Of a DNA stretch of 64,000 nt, positions 1 through 9,408 are shown piece by piece. The position numbers were made by a program, and so were the translations under genes. Position 1 is the first letter of the stretch; each line of letters starts with the position of its first letter. The stretch is taken from positions 124,001-188,000 of the forward strand of contig OY829943.1 of assembly GCA_963692465.1 (NCBI GenBank), read 5' to 3'. Source of the stretch: JAUZOB01 sp963692465 (GTDB taxonomy: Bacteria; Bacteroidota; Bacteroidia; Bacteroidales; Prolixibacteraceae). Below the pieces are notes generated by a model, which worked only from the letters and a program-made list of their open reading frames with translations, was not told the DNA's origin and made no database searches.

Positions 1-1
1 T

Positions 2-130
2 TCTTCTTCGAAAAATATATTTGAAGCCTCCATCCTCTGGACTATTAAGCAAAGCGGAACAGAGCAAAAATCATGGCCGGATGATTGGTTAAATCTTAGT
101 GTGAAAAAGCTCGCCACCCAATTGATTTAA
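2..130 (+). CDS. C-terminal fragment of an upstream gene (partial)
   Basis: An open frame enters from the left edge and ends at TAA 128-130, giving about 42 residues with no start in the window. It ends in an amphipathic stretch (ILWTIKQSG...WLNLSVKKLATQLI). The family cannot be read from this tail. The next gene starts only 7 nt later, so the two are probably cotranscribed. A transcriptional regulator of the TetR type would fit the efflux neighbourhood, but that is a guess from context only. Confidence 0.5.
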   Translation, partial: SSSKNIFEASILWTIKQSGTEQKSWPDDWLNLSVKKLATQLI

Positions 131-137
131 ATAAGCT

Positions 138-1007
138 ATGACTTTTCCCCGTTTCTTCATTCTATGGACTCTCTGCCTACTGCTTCAACTTCCGGTTCAG
201 CTTAAAGCGCAGGATAATAAAAAATCAACTGAGATTTCACTGGGAACCATAAAGACTGACCTTAAACAGAATGCGTTGAGTTTGAGCTTTGCTTTCTCTC
301 GCTCAGTTACGAATTTGATCAATGACCGGAACTATCTCTTTGCCGGAGAGAACTCTTTGTTCATGATAACACCGGACATCAGCGTACAAACCGGAAACAG
401 TGATGCATTTTCGTCTATCTCGGCCAAGATTACCGGACTGGTTATGCTTTTCGATACGGCTCATGTGGAGGGGATCGTCACGCCAAAAACAACTAATTTT
501 TTTAATACATTTCCGCTGTCGGCCGGCATAGAAACCAATAACCGGTTTAATATCGTTAACGGAATCATCGAAGCAGGTTGGGTTCCATGGTATCAAGTTC
601 CCAAAGTAAAACTTCCGAAACTTCTGAAGTGCACCAAATTTGGAATATTTTTTCAGAGTGGGTACAAATTTTCAATTGACACAACCGGAAATTCAACAAA
701 AGGCGGTCAGGTTGACAAAAGCAGCGAACAAGTACACTCTTTTATTCTCCGTACCAAAGGAAGTTTGGGATTCGACTCTGGTTCACTACTAAAAATCAGT
801 GAATTATCAATTGGAGTAGTAGCTAATGCTGATGGTTGGTACGACTTCCGGAATACCAAAACTTATTACCAGTTGAACGGAAAGATTCGATTTTACCTTA
901 CTCCCAAACAAGACAAGTATTTCAATATCTGCTGGCAAAAAGGATCGGGGGCTCCCAACTTTAATACGGGGACCCAATACGGCATGAGTTTAGCCTTCTG
1001 TATATAG
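138..1007 (+). CDS. Exported protein, putative outer-membrane beta-barrel
   Basis: A 289-residue protein with an N-terminal signal peptide: hydrophobic residues about 5-22, then LKAQD as a likely cleavage region. The mature part alternates polar and hydrophobic residues with many aromatic positions and Gly turns, and ends YGMSLAFCI. That looks like an outer-membrane barrel, but no named family was recognised. A Lys/Pro/Leu-rich segment (VPKVKLPKLLK) around residues 154-164 could be a periplasmic or extracellular loop. It starts 7 nt after the previous gene and lies 80 nt before the TonB receptor gene, so it probably belongs to an envelope operon with the upstream fragment. Confidence 0.65.
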   Translation: MTFPRFFILWTLCLLLQLPVQLKAQDNKKSTEISLGTIKTDLKQNALSLSFAFSRSVTNLINDRNYLFAGENSLFMITPDISVQTGNSDAFSSISAKITGLVMLFDTAHVEGIVTPKTTNFFNTFPLSAGIETNNRFNIVNGIIEAGWVPWYQVPKVKLPKLLKCTKFGIFFQSGYKFSIDTTGNSTKGGQVDKSSEQVHSFILRTKGSLGFDSGSLLKISELSIGVVANADGWYDFRNTKTYYQLNGKIRFYLTPKQDKYFNICWQKGSGAPNFNTGTQYGMSLAFCI

Positions 1008-1087
1008 TTCAGTTCTTCGAAACAAAATAATTGGATTATTGTTGTTATTCATAAAGCGGTACAATATCAACTCCAAACAAATTGTTT

Positions 1088-3472
1088 ATGAAAAACAAAT
1101 TGTTGCTGATCGGACTTTTGATGGCATTCAGTCTATCCTCGACCGCACAGAGCGGTTCTCTCAGGGGAAAAGTATTTGATGCTTCAACGAATAAACCACT
1201 TGCCTATGCGTCAGTGGTCGTTTACCAATCTTCGACAGGAGCAATAACTGACGGAAACGGCATTTTCGAATTTAATACCCTGTACCCCGGATTTGTACGC
1301 ATACAAGTCTCTTTAGTGGGATACAAGACAGCCCTCTCTGCCGAAATAGAAATTACCAATGCACAAACACCTTTTCTTGAAATAAAGCTTGACCCGGGAT
1401 CAACTCAGCTCAGTGAAGTGAGTGTTTTGGCTTCTCCGTTCCGAAAGACAGCCGAAAGTCCTCTTTCTCTAAGAACTATCGGCTTATCGGAAATTGAAAC
1501 AAATCCGGGCTCTAACCGCGATATCTCAAGAGTCATCCAGTCTTACCCCGGTGTGGTGTCGACTCCTGCTTACCGGAATGACATGATCATCCGCGGCGGT
1601 GGCCCATCAGAAAGCCGATTCTTTCTCGACGGAATTGAAGTGCCAACTATCAATCACTTCTCAACACAAGGAGCTTCGGGTGGGCCCATCGGAATTATTA
1701 ATGCCGACTTGATCCGCGAAGTCAACTTCTATTCCGGAGCATTCCCTGCAGACCGGGGCAACGCGATGAGCGGAATCTTCGAGTTTGTTCAGACCGACGG
1801 CAATAAAGAGAATACCCGTTATAAAGCCTCACTGGGAGCCTCTGAGGTCACGGCAACCGTTAATGGACCAATTAGCAAGAATACCACGTATATTATTTCA
1901 GCAAGACGATCTTACCTACAATTACTTTTCAAAGCTCTTCAGTTGCCATTTCTGCCGACCTACAACGACACCCAGTTTAAAATCAAATCAAAACTCTCCC
2001 CTAAAGATGAACTGATTCTGACCGGACTGGGCAGTTTCGACGACTTCAAACTGAATACCGGCATTAAGAACCCCGATGACCAGCAAACTTACCTGCTTAG
2101 CGTGCTACCAGTCTATAAACAATGGACTTACACGATCGGTGCGGTCTACCGTCACTACATGGAAAATGACAATCTACAGATCATTATAAGTCGCAGTCAC
2201 CTGAACAACCGCATCTATAAATATCTGAACAACGATGAAAGTTCGGAAGCCAACAAAATACTCAGTTACAACTCTAATGAAATTGAGAATAAATTTCGGA
2301 TTGAAAACCGCATGTATGCCGGAAATTATAAATTCAATATCGGCGGAAGTCTCGAATGGAATAATTACACCAACAGGACTAATCAGAGTCGGTATTATGA
2401 GGACACACTGCTCCATATCAACTACCAAACAGATTTTTACCTTCTGAAATATGCTTTTTATAGTCAGGTCAGTCGTAATTTTTTTAACGACCGTCTGTCA
2501 CTCTCAGCCGGACTAAGAATTGATGCAGCAAATTACAACACTTCGATGCGTAATGCATTGAATCAGTTATCCCCCCGTTTGTCGGTCAGCTATGAACTTC
2601 ATTCCGGTTGGTTTCTCAATGCCGGAAGCGGGATTTATTATGAGCTGCCAGCTTACACCTCTCTGGGCTATCAGGAAAATGGTCTTTTCGTAAATAAGAC
2701 AGGCGGACTAAAATACATTCGGTCTAAACAGTTAGAGGGTGGAGTGGAATATCGTCCACAGAACAATCTGCAAATCGGAATCGAATCGTTTGGAAAATGG
2801 TACGATCACTATCCATTCTCTGTCCACGATGGAATTAGTCTGGCTAATAAAGGAGCGGACTATGGCGTGATTGGAGATGAAAGGCTCACTTCTGCAGGTG
2901 TCGGACGAGCTTACGGAGCAGAAATATTCTCCCGGATCAATGATCAGAATGGCTTTAACCTGAACACTTCTTTTACCTGGTTCGTGAGCGAATTTAAAGA
3001 TTACCGTGGTATATATATTCCTTCGTCATGGGACAGCAAGTATATTTTTACACTGACAACGATCCGTAGTCTGAAGCGAAATTGGAAGGCCGGAGCAAAA
3101 TTCCGCTTTGTCGGCGGACTGCCCTATACGCCTTACGATATGACCCGGTCTGCACTCATTGAAGCATGGAACTTACAGGGAGGCCCCTATCATGATACTT
3201 ACCGACTGAATTCGGAGCGGCTGAAGCCATTCACTCAACTCGACGTGCGAATCGACAAAGCCTATTATCTCAAAAATTATACGCTTAAATTCTATATTGA
3301 CATTCAAAACCTGATGAACTCCAAATTCACCGGACAGGATTATCTTTTGCGTGAACAGGATATTCAGGGTAATTACCTGACAACGACCGACGGGAAAGAA
3401 TATATTCTTCATTCCGTTCGAAATACCTCAGGAAATATTCTTCCATCAATCGGAGCAATCGTTGAATTCTAA
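1088..3472 (+). CDS. TonB-dependent outer-membrane receptor with carboxypeptidase-regulatory-like domain
   Basis: Energy-dependent importer of an unknown ligand through the outer membrane. The ATG at 1088 (MKNKLLLIG) is preferred over the TTG at 1082 because it begins a clean signal peptide ending about STAQ. Residues about 23-105 form the CarboxypepD_reg-like domain (GSLRGKVFDAST...ITDGNGIFEF). Residues about 130-230 are the plug (RDISRVIQSYPGV, MIIRGGGPSESRFFLDGIEVP), followed by a long barrel ending in a hydrophobic beta-strand, IGAIVEF. Length (794 aa) is normal for the family. No SusD partner and no riboswitch lie next to it, so the substrate cannot be inferred. A likely terminator follows at 3492-3522, separating it from the efflux operon. 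Confidence 0.93.
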   Translation: MKNKLLLIGLLMAFSLSSTAQSGSLRGKVFDASTNKPLAYASVVVYQSSTGAITDGNGIFEFNTLYPGFVRIQVSLVGYKTALSAEIEITNAQTPFLEIKLDPGSTQLSEVSVLASPFRKTAESPLSLRTIGLSEIETNPGSNRDISRVIQSYPGVVSTPAYRNDMIIRGGGPSESRFFLDGIEVPTINHFSTQGASGGPIGIINADLIREVNFYSGAFPADRGNAMSGIFEFVQTDGNKENTRYKASLGASEVTATVNGPISKNTTYIISARRSYLQLLFKALQLPFLPTYNDTQFKIKSKLSPKDELILTGLGSFDDFKLNTGIKNPDDQQTYLLSVLPVYKQWTYTIGAVYRHYMENDNLQIIISRSHLNNRIYKYLNNDESSEANKILSYNSNEIENKFRIENRMYAGNYKFNIGGSLEWNNYTNRTNQSRYYEDTLLHINYQTDFYLLKYAFYSQVSRNFFNDRLSLSAGLRIDAANYNTSMRNALNQLSPRLSVSYELHSGWFLNAGSGIYYELPAYTSLGYQENGLFVNKTGGLKYIRSKQLEGGVEYRPQNNLQIGIESFGKWYDHYPFSVHDGISLANKGADYGVIGDERLTSAGVGRAYGAEIFSRINDQNGFNLNTSFTWFVSEFKDYRGIYIPSSWDSKYIFTLTTIRSLKRNWKAGAKFRFVGGLPYTPYDMTRSALIEAWNLQGGPYHDTYRLNSERLKPFTQLDVRIDKAYYLKNYTLKFYIDIQNLMNSKFTGQDYLLREQDIQGNYLTTTDGKEYILHSVRNTSGNILPSIGAIVEF

Positions 3473-3491
3473 ATAAATAGATTATTTGAGA

Positions 3492-3522
3492 AGCTCTATT
3501 TTACGGTTGAGGGCTTTTTTTT
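3492..3522 (+). terminator. Probable intrinsic terminator after TonB receptor
   Basis: Arms AGCTCT (3492-3497) and AGGGCT (3510-3515) pair with one G-U, followed by a run of eight T. The stem is short, so confidence is moderate. Confidence 0.5.
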
Positions 3523-3565
3523 GACAACTGAGAAATATTATTGGTTCAAAAAATACGTTCAATTA

Positions 3566-3573
3566 TATATTTG
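3566..3573 (+). promoter_or_regulatory. -7 promoter box of the RND efflux operon
   Basis: TATATTTG matches the Bacteroidota TAnnTTTG -7 consensus and lies 26 nt before the adaptor ATG. No TTTG at the ideal distance is evident. Confidence 0.5.
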
Positions 3574-3599
3574 GATTATAAGTTCAAAAAATAGTTTCT

Positions 3600-4658
3600 A
3601 TGAAGGCAATAAATTATTTCACAAGCAGTGTAAAATTTATTCTTTTTCTGGGTCTCTGTCTGGGCATGGGTGCCTGTTCACACAAAAAAGCAGCACCGGA
3701 GGAGATAAAAACCGTTAAGGTTGCCCGCGTTATCGGAGCTTTCGGTTCCGAACAAAAGAATCTGTCAGGAATAGTTAAAGAAGCAGAAGAGATCAAACTC
3801 TCCTTTCGTATTGCCGGACCGATTCATCGGTCCTACGTGAAAGAAGGACAGTATGTGCATAAAGGACAACTTCTTGCTGAAATAGATCCACGGGATTACC
3901 GGGTGCAACTTTCAGCTTCTAAAGCCCAATACGAGCAAGTCAATGCCGAAGCTTCACGGATCTCAACCCTGTATAAGCACAACAATATTGCGGGCAATGA
4001 CTATGATAAAGCTATTGCCGGTCGCCGGATGGCTCACGCACAGTACGAGAACTCACAAAATCAGCTACATGATGTAAAGCTTGTGGCCCCGTTCAGCGGA
4101 TATATTCAGGAAGTGTATTTTCATAACAATGAAACGGTTGCTGCCGGAATGCCGGTTGTCTCGATGATCGATGTCTCAAGTCTGGAAGTCGATGTGGAGA
4201 TATCCGCTTCTTTATACCTCAAAAAGGACCGGATCAGGCATGCCTCCTATACGATGACCGAACGCCCCGGAATATCTTATTCCCTGGAACCGATCGACGT
4301 GGTCAGAAAAGCGAACCTGAATAATCTTTATAAACTTCGCTTCAGAGTAACCGACTTAAAATCTGGTATCGCTCCGGGAATGACAGTCAGTGTTGCACTT
4401 AATATTGCAGATCCCGGAGATCAGGCATTAAGAGTGCCTGTTTCTGCGGTTTTCGAACAATCAGGAAGATCGTTTGTATGGGTGTACAATCAGGAAACCC
4501 AACGGGTCAATCAGCGGGAGGTACAACAGTTATCAGTCGATACCGACGGCAATGAGCGGGTTCTGGGTGTTCTGCAGAGTGACGATCTCATTGTTTCAGC
4601 TGGAGTACATAGCCTCCATGAAAATCAGAAAGTTAAACTCTTAAATGAAACAATTTAA
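3600..4658 (+). CDS. RND efflux periplasmic adaptor (membrane fusion protein), lipoprotein
   Basis: Links the inner-membrane RND pump to the outer-membrane channel. The N-terminus is a lipoprotein signal (LGMGAC, acylated Cys about residue 26). It is followed by a lipoyl-like half motif (GPIHRSYVKEGQYVHKGQLLAEID), an alpha-hairpin region about residues 100-150, the second lipoyl half (VAPFSGYIQEVYFHNNETV) and beta-barrel and membrane-proximal domains. At 352 aa it has normal length for an HlyD/AcrA-type protein. It is the first gene of a three-gene operon with the pump (15 nt gap) and the TolC-like channel. A hydrophobic drug or envelope lipid is the likely cargo. Confidence 0.93.
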   Translation: MKAINYFTSSVKFILFLGLCLGMGACSHKKAAPEEIKTVKVARVIGAFGSEQKNLSGIVKEAEEIKLSFRIAGPIHRSYVKEGQYVHKGQLLAEIDPRDYRVQLSASKAQYEQVNAEASRISTLYKHNNIAGNDYDKAIAGRRMAHAQYENSQNQLHDVKLVAPFSGYIQEVYFHNNETVAAGMPVVSMIDVSSLEVDVEISASLYLKKDRIRHASYTMTERPGISYSLEPIDVVRKANLNNLYKLRFRVTDLKSGIAPGMTVSVALNIADPGDQALRVPVSAVFEQSGRSFVWVYNQETQRVNQREVQQLSVDTDGNERVLGVLQSDDLIVSAGVHSLHENQKVKLLNETI

Positions 4659-4673
4659 TAAAAGCCGGGAGTT

Positions 4674-7600
4674 ATGAAATTCAGTCTAACAAAACTTTCA
4701 TTTAAGAATAAAGTTTTCATCAATTTTATACTGGTTGTATTCGTCCTGTTAGGAATTATTGCCTTCAACAAGATGAGCAAACTGGAAGATCCGGAAGTTC
4801 CGGTGCGCGAGGCGGTTATTATGACGGTCTACCCGGGTGCTTCAGCCGAAAAAGTAGAGCAAGAGGTCACCATCCCGCTCGAAAGGGCCATCCGTTCCAT
4901 GGGGCATATCTATGAGATGACCTCCCGCTCCATGCCTAATGCATCACAGATCAATATATCACTTGAGACCACTCTTCCCAAATCAAAATTCGAGGAGATG
5001 TGGAATATCCTCCGAAAAAAAGTCAGCGATGCAAGGGAAGATCTGCCGGAGGGAGCTATGGCACCTCAGGTTCATGACGATTTCGGTGAAGTTTACGGAA
5101 TGTTCTATGCCCTTCAGTCCGATGGCTATTCTCAGGAAGAGATGTATGATCAGGCAAAAAAAATAAAACAACAGTTGCTTGATATCGACGGCGTTAAACG
5201 GGTTGAAATATACGGTCGAAGAAGAGCGGTAATAAATATAGGAATCTCACAGGAGAAACTGGCCCGGTTGGGTGTTCATCCGCTTGAGATTATTGCTACC
5301 GTAAAGGGTCAGAATCAATCGGTTTATCCGGGCGCACTAAAGTCGGGACCGGATGAACTCAACATTTCCGTCAACGATGATTACAAGTCGATCGACGACA
5401 TCCGGAATTTGGTTATTCAGGGACACGAAAACGATCAGTTCAAACTGGGTGACATCGCTACCGTTACCCGGGGCTATGAAGATCCGCAGATGATGACTAT
5501 GCGCTACAACAAAATGCCGGCAATAGGAATCTCGGTCGCCATGAAGGATGGTGAAAATATTCTAAAACTGGGTGACGAGGTAACTCAAACTCTCAATAAA
5601 ATTCAAAAGAAGTTACCAGTCGGTATGACCATCAACAAGGTCTTCTACCAACCTGAAAAAGTTAAAAAGGCCATTGATTCGTTCGCTAAGAACCTGATTG
5701 AGGCAGTCCTCATTGTCATCGTGGTTCTAATGCTGGTCATGGGACTACGAAGCGGGATAATTATTGCGGTCAACCTGATCTGCATTATCACAGCGACTAT
5801 AGCGGTACTCTGGTTTATGGACGGAACGTTACAGCGAGTGTCGCTGGCGGCTTTTATCATCGCTATGGGGATGCTGGTTGACAATGCGATTGTGGTGCTC
5901 GACATCATCCTGCTCGATTTGCAGCGTGGTGTTCACCGAATGGCTGCCTTTGCGCATTCTCCGCAAAAAGTAGCGATTCCGTTACTGGCTGCAACCATGA
6001 TTGCCATTATTGCATTCCTTCCTATTGACTTATCACCGGACGAAACAGGTGATTATGTAGGAGACCTGTTTATCGTACTGGCAGTATCTTTGCTGATCAG
6101 CTGGATACTATCCATGACTCATATCCCACTGATGGCTTCCAGATATCTGAAGCTTTCACCCAAGCTGGCAAATAAGAAACCATTACAAGGGCCTTTCTAT
6201 AATTTCTTCCGTAGAGTTCTCAACTATTGTTTTCAACGACGAACAGCGACCATTGGAGTGATGGTTCTGCTTCTGCTCATCTCTGCCTGGGGATATCGCT
6301 TTGTCAAACAGTCTTTCTTTCCCGACTTAAGCTATAATCAATTCTACATTGAATATAGTATGCCTTCGGGAAAAAATACCGATGCCGTTGAAGCGGACAG
6401 TAAGAAAATAGAGAACTGGCTGCTCAAGAATCCGGATATCACCGCTGTAACCACCAGTTTGAGCAGTACCCCGTCACGTTATTGTCTGGTCAGGTCGATC
6501 GCCGATCCGGGAATGAATTATGCCGAACTGATTGTAACCTTTAAGGATTACAATACGCTGAAGAAGGAACAACCGTCTATTCAAGCTTACCTGAACAGTC
6601 ATTATCCGGAATCATATATCCGGGTACGACGCTATAATCTGATCGGGTTTACCTCCCATCTGGTAGAGGTCATGTTCAGAGGTCCCGATCCGAATGTTCT
6701 GAAAAACCTGTCAGGACAGGCACAAACGATTTTTGAACAGGAACCCAAAGCAGCATTGGTTGAAAACGACTGGTACCCTAAAACGAAAAATATCATCGTT
6801 GATTATAATCAGCCATTAGCCCGGCAATCGGGACTTTCACGAATGGACGTCAGTAATTCGTTACTGGCTGCTACCGACGGAATTCCGATTGGGTCCTTTT
6901 ATGAAAACGACGAACAGGTTCCGCTGATTCTTAAAACAACCGACAGTAAAGGAAATAAAATCAGCAATCTCGAAGACATACCGATCTGGGGTTTGCTCCC
7001 AAATATCGGAACCGAACAGATTAAAGGGACTATGGAAAAAGCATTACTGACCAAAGAGATTGATCTCAGTCCGTTTATGAAGTCAACACCCCTTTCCCAG
7101 ACCACCAAAGGAATCAATGTGGAATGGAAAGAACCGTTGATACGCCATTTTAACGGAGAACGCGAAATAACCGTCAAATGCGATATGAAACCAGGTTACA
7201 GTGCCGACGAAGTGCGCCAAAGCATGAAAAGTAAAATTGAGGCAATTCATCTGCCCGATGGCTACACCATGACCTGGAGGGGTGAATATTACAACCAGAA
7301 CAAGGCTATGAAATATATTCTGTTCTACCTTCCCCTGGCGATTATGCTGATGATTGGAATTCTGATTGCATTATTCCATGATCTGAAAAAACCGGCCATC
7401 ATCATATTAAGTATTCCGTTTGCGGCAATCGGTATTGTCTGGGGAATGGTTATCGCCTCAAAAGCCATGGGTTTCGTATCCATCGTAGGAGCGATCGGAC
7501 TAATGGGGATGATGATTCGTAACGGAGTGGTTCTGATTGAGGAAATTGAAAAGCAGACCAAACGACTTGATCATCCTATTGATGCCATTAAACTGGCAGC

Positions 7601-7823
7601 CTTAACCCGTCTTCGCCCGGTATCAATGCAATCGCTATCGTGCATTCTGGGAATGATTCCCCTAATCTCCGACGACCTGTTCGGTTCACTGGCCGTGACC
7701 ATGATGGGCGGCTTACTGATCGGAACTATTATAACTCTGGTCTTCATTCCAATACTCTACTCGGTTTTCTTTAAGGTCAAAATTCATAAGTCAAATGAAG
7801 TCAAAACAATTGAACAACAATAA
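4674..7823 (+). CDS. RND superfamily efflux permease (AcrB/HAE type)
   Basis: Proton-driven inner-membrane exporter. At 1049 aa it has the usual length and the two-fold RND layout: TM1 near residues 12-30, a large periplasmic loop, TM2-6 about 340-500, TM7 about 530-548, a second loop, then TM8-12 about 880-1035. TM4 carries GMLVDNAIVV with a single Asp at about residue 403, the proton-relay position; HAE pumps usually have DD here. The heavy-metal CzcA signature was not seen, so drug or amphiphile export is more likely. It sits between the adaptor and TolC genes and the complex appears complete. Confidence 0.94.
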   Translation: MKFSLTKLSFKNKVFINFILVVFVLLGIIAFNKMSKLEDPEVPVREAVIMTVYPGASAEKVEQEVTIPLERAIRSMGHIYEMTSRSMPNASQINISLETTLPKSKFEEMWNILRKKVSDAREDLPEGAMAPQVHDDFGEVYGMFYALQSDGYSQEEMYDQAKKIKQQLLDIDGVKRVEIYGRRRAVINIGISQEKLARLGVHPLEIIATVKGQNQSVYPGALKSGPDELNISVNDDYKSIDDIRNLVIQGHENDQFKLGDIATVTRGYEDPQMMTMRYNKMPAIGISVAMKDGENILKLGDEVTQTLNKIQKKLPVGMTINKVFYQPEKVKKAIDSFAKNLIEAVLIVIVVLMLVMGLRSGIIIAVNLICIITATIAVLWFMDGTLQRVSLAAFIIAMGMLVDNAIVVLDIILLDLQRGVHRMAAFAHSPQKVAIPLLAATMIAIIAFLPIDLSPDETGDYVGDLFIVLAVSLLISWILSMTHIPLMASRYLKLSPKLANKKPLQGPFYNFFRRVLNYCFQRRTATIGVMVLLLLISAWGYRFVKQSFFPDLSYNQFYIEYSMPSGKNTDAVEADSKKIENWLLKNPDITAVTTSLSSTPSRYCLVRSIADPGMNYAELIVTFKDYNTLKKEQPSIQAYLNSHYPESYIRVRRYNLIGFTSHLVEVMFRGPDPNVLKNLSGQAQTIFEQEPKAALVENDWYPKTKNIIVDYNQPLARQSGLSRMDVSNSLLAATDGIPIGSFYENDEQVPLILKTTDSKGNKISNLEDIPIWGLLPNIGTEQIKGTMEKALLTKEIDLSPFMKSTPLSQTTKGINVEWKEPLIRHFNGEREITVKCDMKPGYSADEVRQSMKSKIEAIHLPDGYTMTWRGEYYNQNKAMKYILFYLPLAIMLMIGILIALFHDLKKPAIIILSIPFAAIGIVWGMVIASKAMGFVSIVGAIGLMGMMIRNGVVLIEEIEKQTKRLDHPIDAIKLAALTRLRPVSMQSLSCILGMIPLISDDLFGSLAVTMMGGLLIGTIITLVFIPILYSVFFKVKIHKSNEVKTIEQQ

Positions 7824-7834
7824 CATCGTAAGTT

Positions 7835-9253
7835 ATGAAGCTTAAAATATCTATTTTCATTCTATTGCTGATGGGCATAAACAGCTGGTGCACGGGACAG
7901 AAAGTATTAAGTCTGACCGAATGCCGCAAACTGGCTGTTCAGAATAACAGACTGATGAAAATAGCAGAAAAAACGGTCAACCAGGCTTCTTATACCCGAA
8001 AAGCTTACGAGACCAATAATCTGCCTAAATTTTCACTCAATGGCTACTACCTCTATGCACAAAAAGATATTGACATGAATATAAAGGGGGGGTATCTACC
8101 GGTATATAAAACCAATGCAGCAACGGGAAAACTTGAACCGGACTTATATATTAATCCTGTGAGCAAACAGCCGGTAACCGGAACAGACGGGAATCCGGTA
8201 TTTAACTCCTATGCCTACTTCCCCGGCCTGGACCTGAGTTTCGGTATGCATGGTGTCTATACGGCCGGAGTCAGTGTTGAACAACCGATATACATGGGGG
8301 GTAAAATATCTACTTCTATTGAGATGGCTCAGATTGGAGAAAAACTTGCACAATCGAATGTTCAGTTGGAAAGATCGCAGATTCTCTATAAGGCCGACGA
8401 AGCTTACTGGCGTTACGTGAGTCTGAAGGAAAAAAAGAAACTAGCCGAAAAATATGACAGTATGCTAACCGTCCTCGAACGAAAAGTCAATGATGCCTGC
8501 CGGGTTAAAATGGCTAGTCGGACTGACCTGCTTAAAGTAAAGGTTAAACACAACGAGGCTGAGCTCGAACTGCAAAAAGCACAGAACGGACTGGAATTAT
8601 CGAGAATGGCGCTCTGTCAGGTTATCGGTGTTAATTTCGACACTCCAATCACAGCCTCCGACACAGCTGTATCTATCGATCAAACAATCTTAAAAGCTAA
8701 ATACCAGACCAGCGATCGCCCGGAGATGAGGCTACTGGAAAATAGTGTTTTGTTAAAAGAAAAAGAAGTTAAACTCACCCAAGCCGATTTTCTTCCCCAG
8801 GTGGGAGTCGGGGCTTCCTACAACTTTTCAGGAGGACTAAAACTAAACGGTGAGGGATATAACAATAACGACGTGATGCTGCTGGCTTCGGTAAAGATTC
8901 CTCTCTTTCATTGGTCGGAAGGAAAACAGAAAATGCAGGCAGCCCGCCTTGAAGCTGAAAAAACCCAGTTACAACTTGACCATAACCGGGAACTGATGGA
9001 ATTGGAACTTCAACAGACTCTCTTCGATCTGGATAATGCGTATACCCGGGTCAAACTGGCAAACTCTTCGCTCACTGAAGCGACAGAAAACCTGAAAGTA
9101 AATGACGACAGTTATCGCGTAGGGATGACACCCCTCACCGACCGACTGGAAGCTCAGGTTGAATGGCAAAAGGCATATAGTGATCTGATTGATGCCAAAG
9201 TAGATGCAAAACTCAAAGAGACCGCCGTATTGAAGGCCTCTGGTAAGCTATAA
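7835..9253 (+). CDS. TolC-family outer-membrane efflux channel
   Basis: Outer-membrane exit duct for the RND pump encoded 11 nt upstream. It has a signal peptide (residues 1-21, ending CTGQ), then LTECRKLAVQNN, the usual start of the first TolC helix. Two internally similar halves of long alpha-helical, Gln/Glu/Lys-rich segments (about 160-260 and 370-465) follow, each preceded by beta-strand segments. Length (472 aa) is typical. The last helix (AYSDLIDAKVDAKLKETAVLKASG) closes the second repeat. A stable hairpin at 9278-9312 probably ends the operon. Confidence 0.93.
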   Translation: MKLKISIFILLLMGINSWCTGQKVLSLTECRKLAVQNNRLMKIAEKTVNQASYTRKAYETNNLPKFSLNGYYLYAQKDIDMNIKGGYLPVYKTNAATGKLEPDLYINPVSKQPVTGTDGNPVFNSYAYFPGLDLSFGMHGVYTAGVSVEQPIYMGGKISTSIEMAQIGEKLAQSNVQLERSQILYKADEAYWRYVSLKEKKKLAEKYDSMLTVLERKVNDACRVKMASRTDLLKVKVKHNEAELELQKAQNGLELSRMALCQVIGVNFDTPITASDTAVSIDQTILKAKYQTSDRPEMRLLENSVLLKEKEVKLTQADFLPQVGVGASYNFSGGLKLNGEGYNNNDVMLLASVKIPLFHWSEGKQKMQAARLEAEKTQLQLDHNRELMELELQQTLFDLDNAYTRVKLANSSLTEATENLKVNDDSYRVGMTPLTDRLEAQVEWQKAYSDLIDAKVDAKLKETAVLKASGKL

Positions 9254-9277
9254 AAAAGAATACGTTTCCCAAAACGT

Positions 9278-9312
9278 GACTGCTTCCGTGTCCTTTCGGA
9301 CCGGTTGCAGTC
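9278..9312 (+). terminator. Hairpin after the efflux operon
   Basis: A long stem with small symmetric bulges: GACTGC/GCAGTC, CCG/CGG and GTCC/GGAC around a TTTC loop. It is followed by TTTATCTC, a weak T tract. A smaller ACGTTT/AAACGT hairpin lies just before it (9262-9277). Confidence 0.55.
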
Positions 9313-9362
9313 TTTATCTCTAAGCCGGATTCCGGTCACCCGAAAAAAACAAAAATCATTTC

Positions 9363-9370
9363 TATCTTTG
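9363..9370 (+). promoter_or_regulatory. -7 box for the LytS-type kinase operon
   Basis: TATCTTTG, an exact TAnnTTTG match, 38 nt before the chosen ATG of the kinase. Confidence 0.5.
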
Positions 9371-9408
9371 AATGTTGACTACGACTTTTATCTGACCCGA
9401 TCTTATTG

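Noticed and set aside
1088..3472. TonB receptor as a BtuB partner of the cobalamin operon
   Set aside because: It is 13 kb away, has no riboswitch and no sequence sign of corrinoid specificity.
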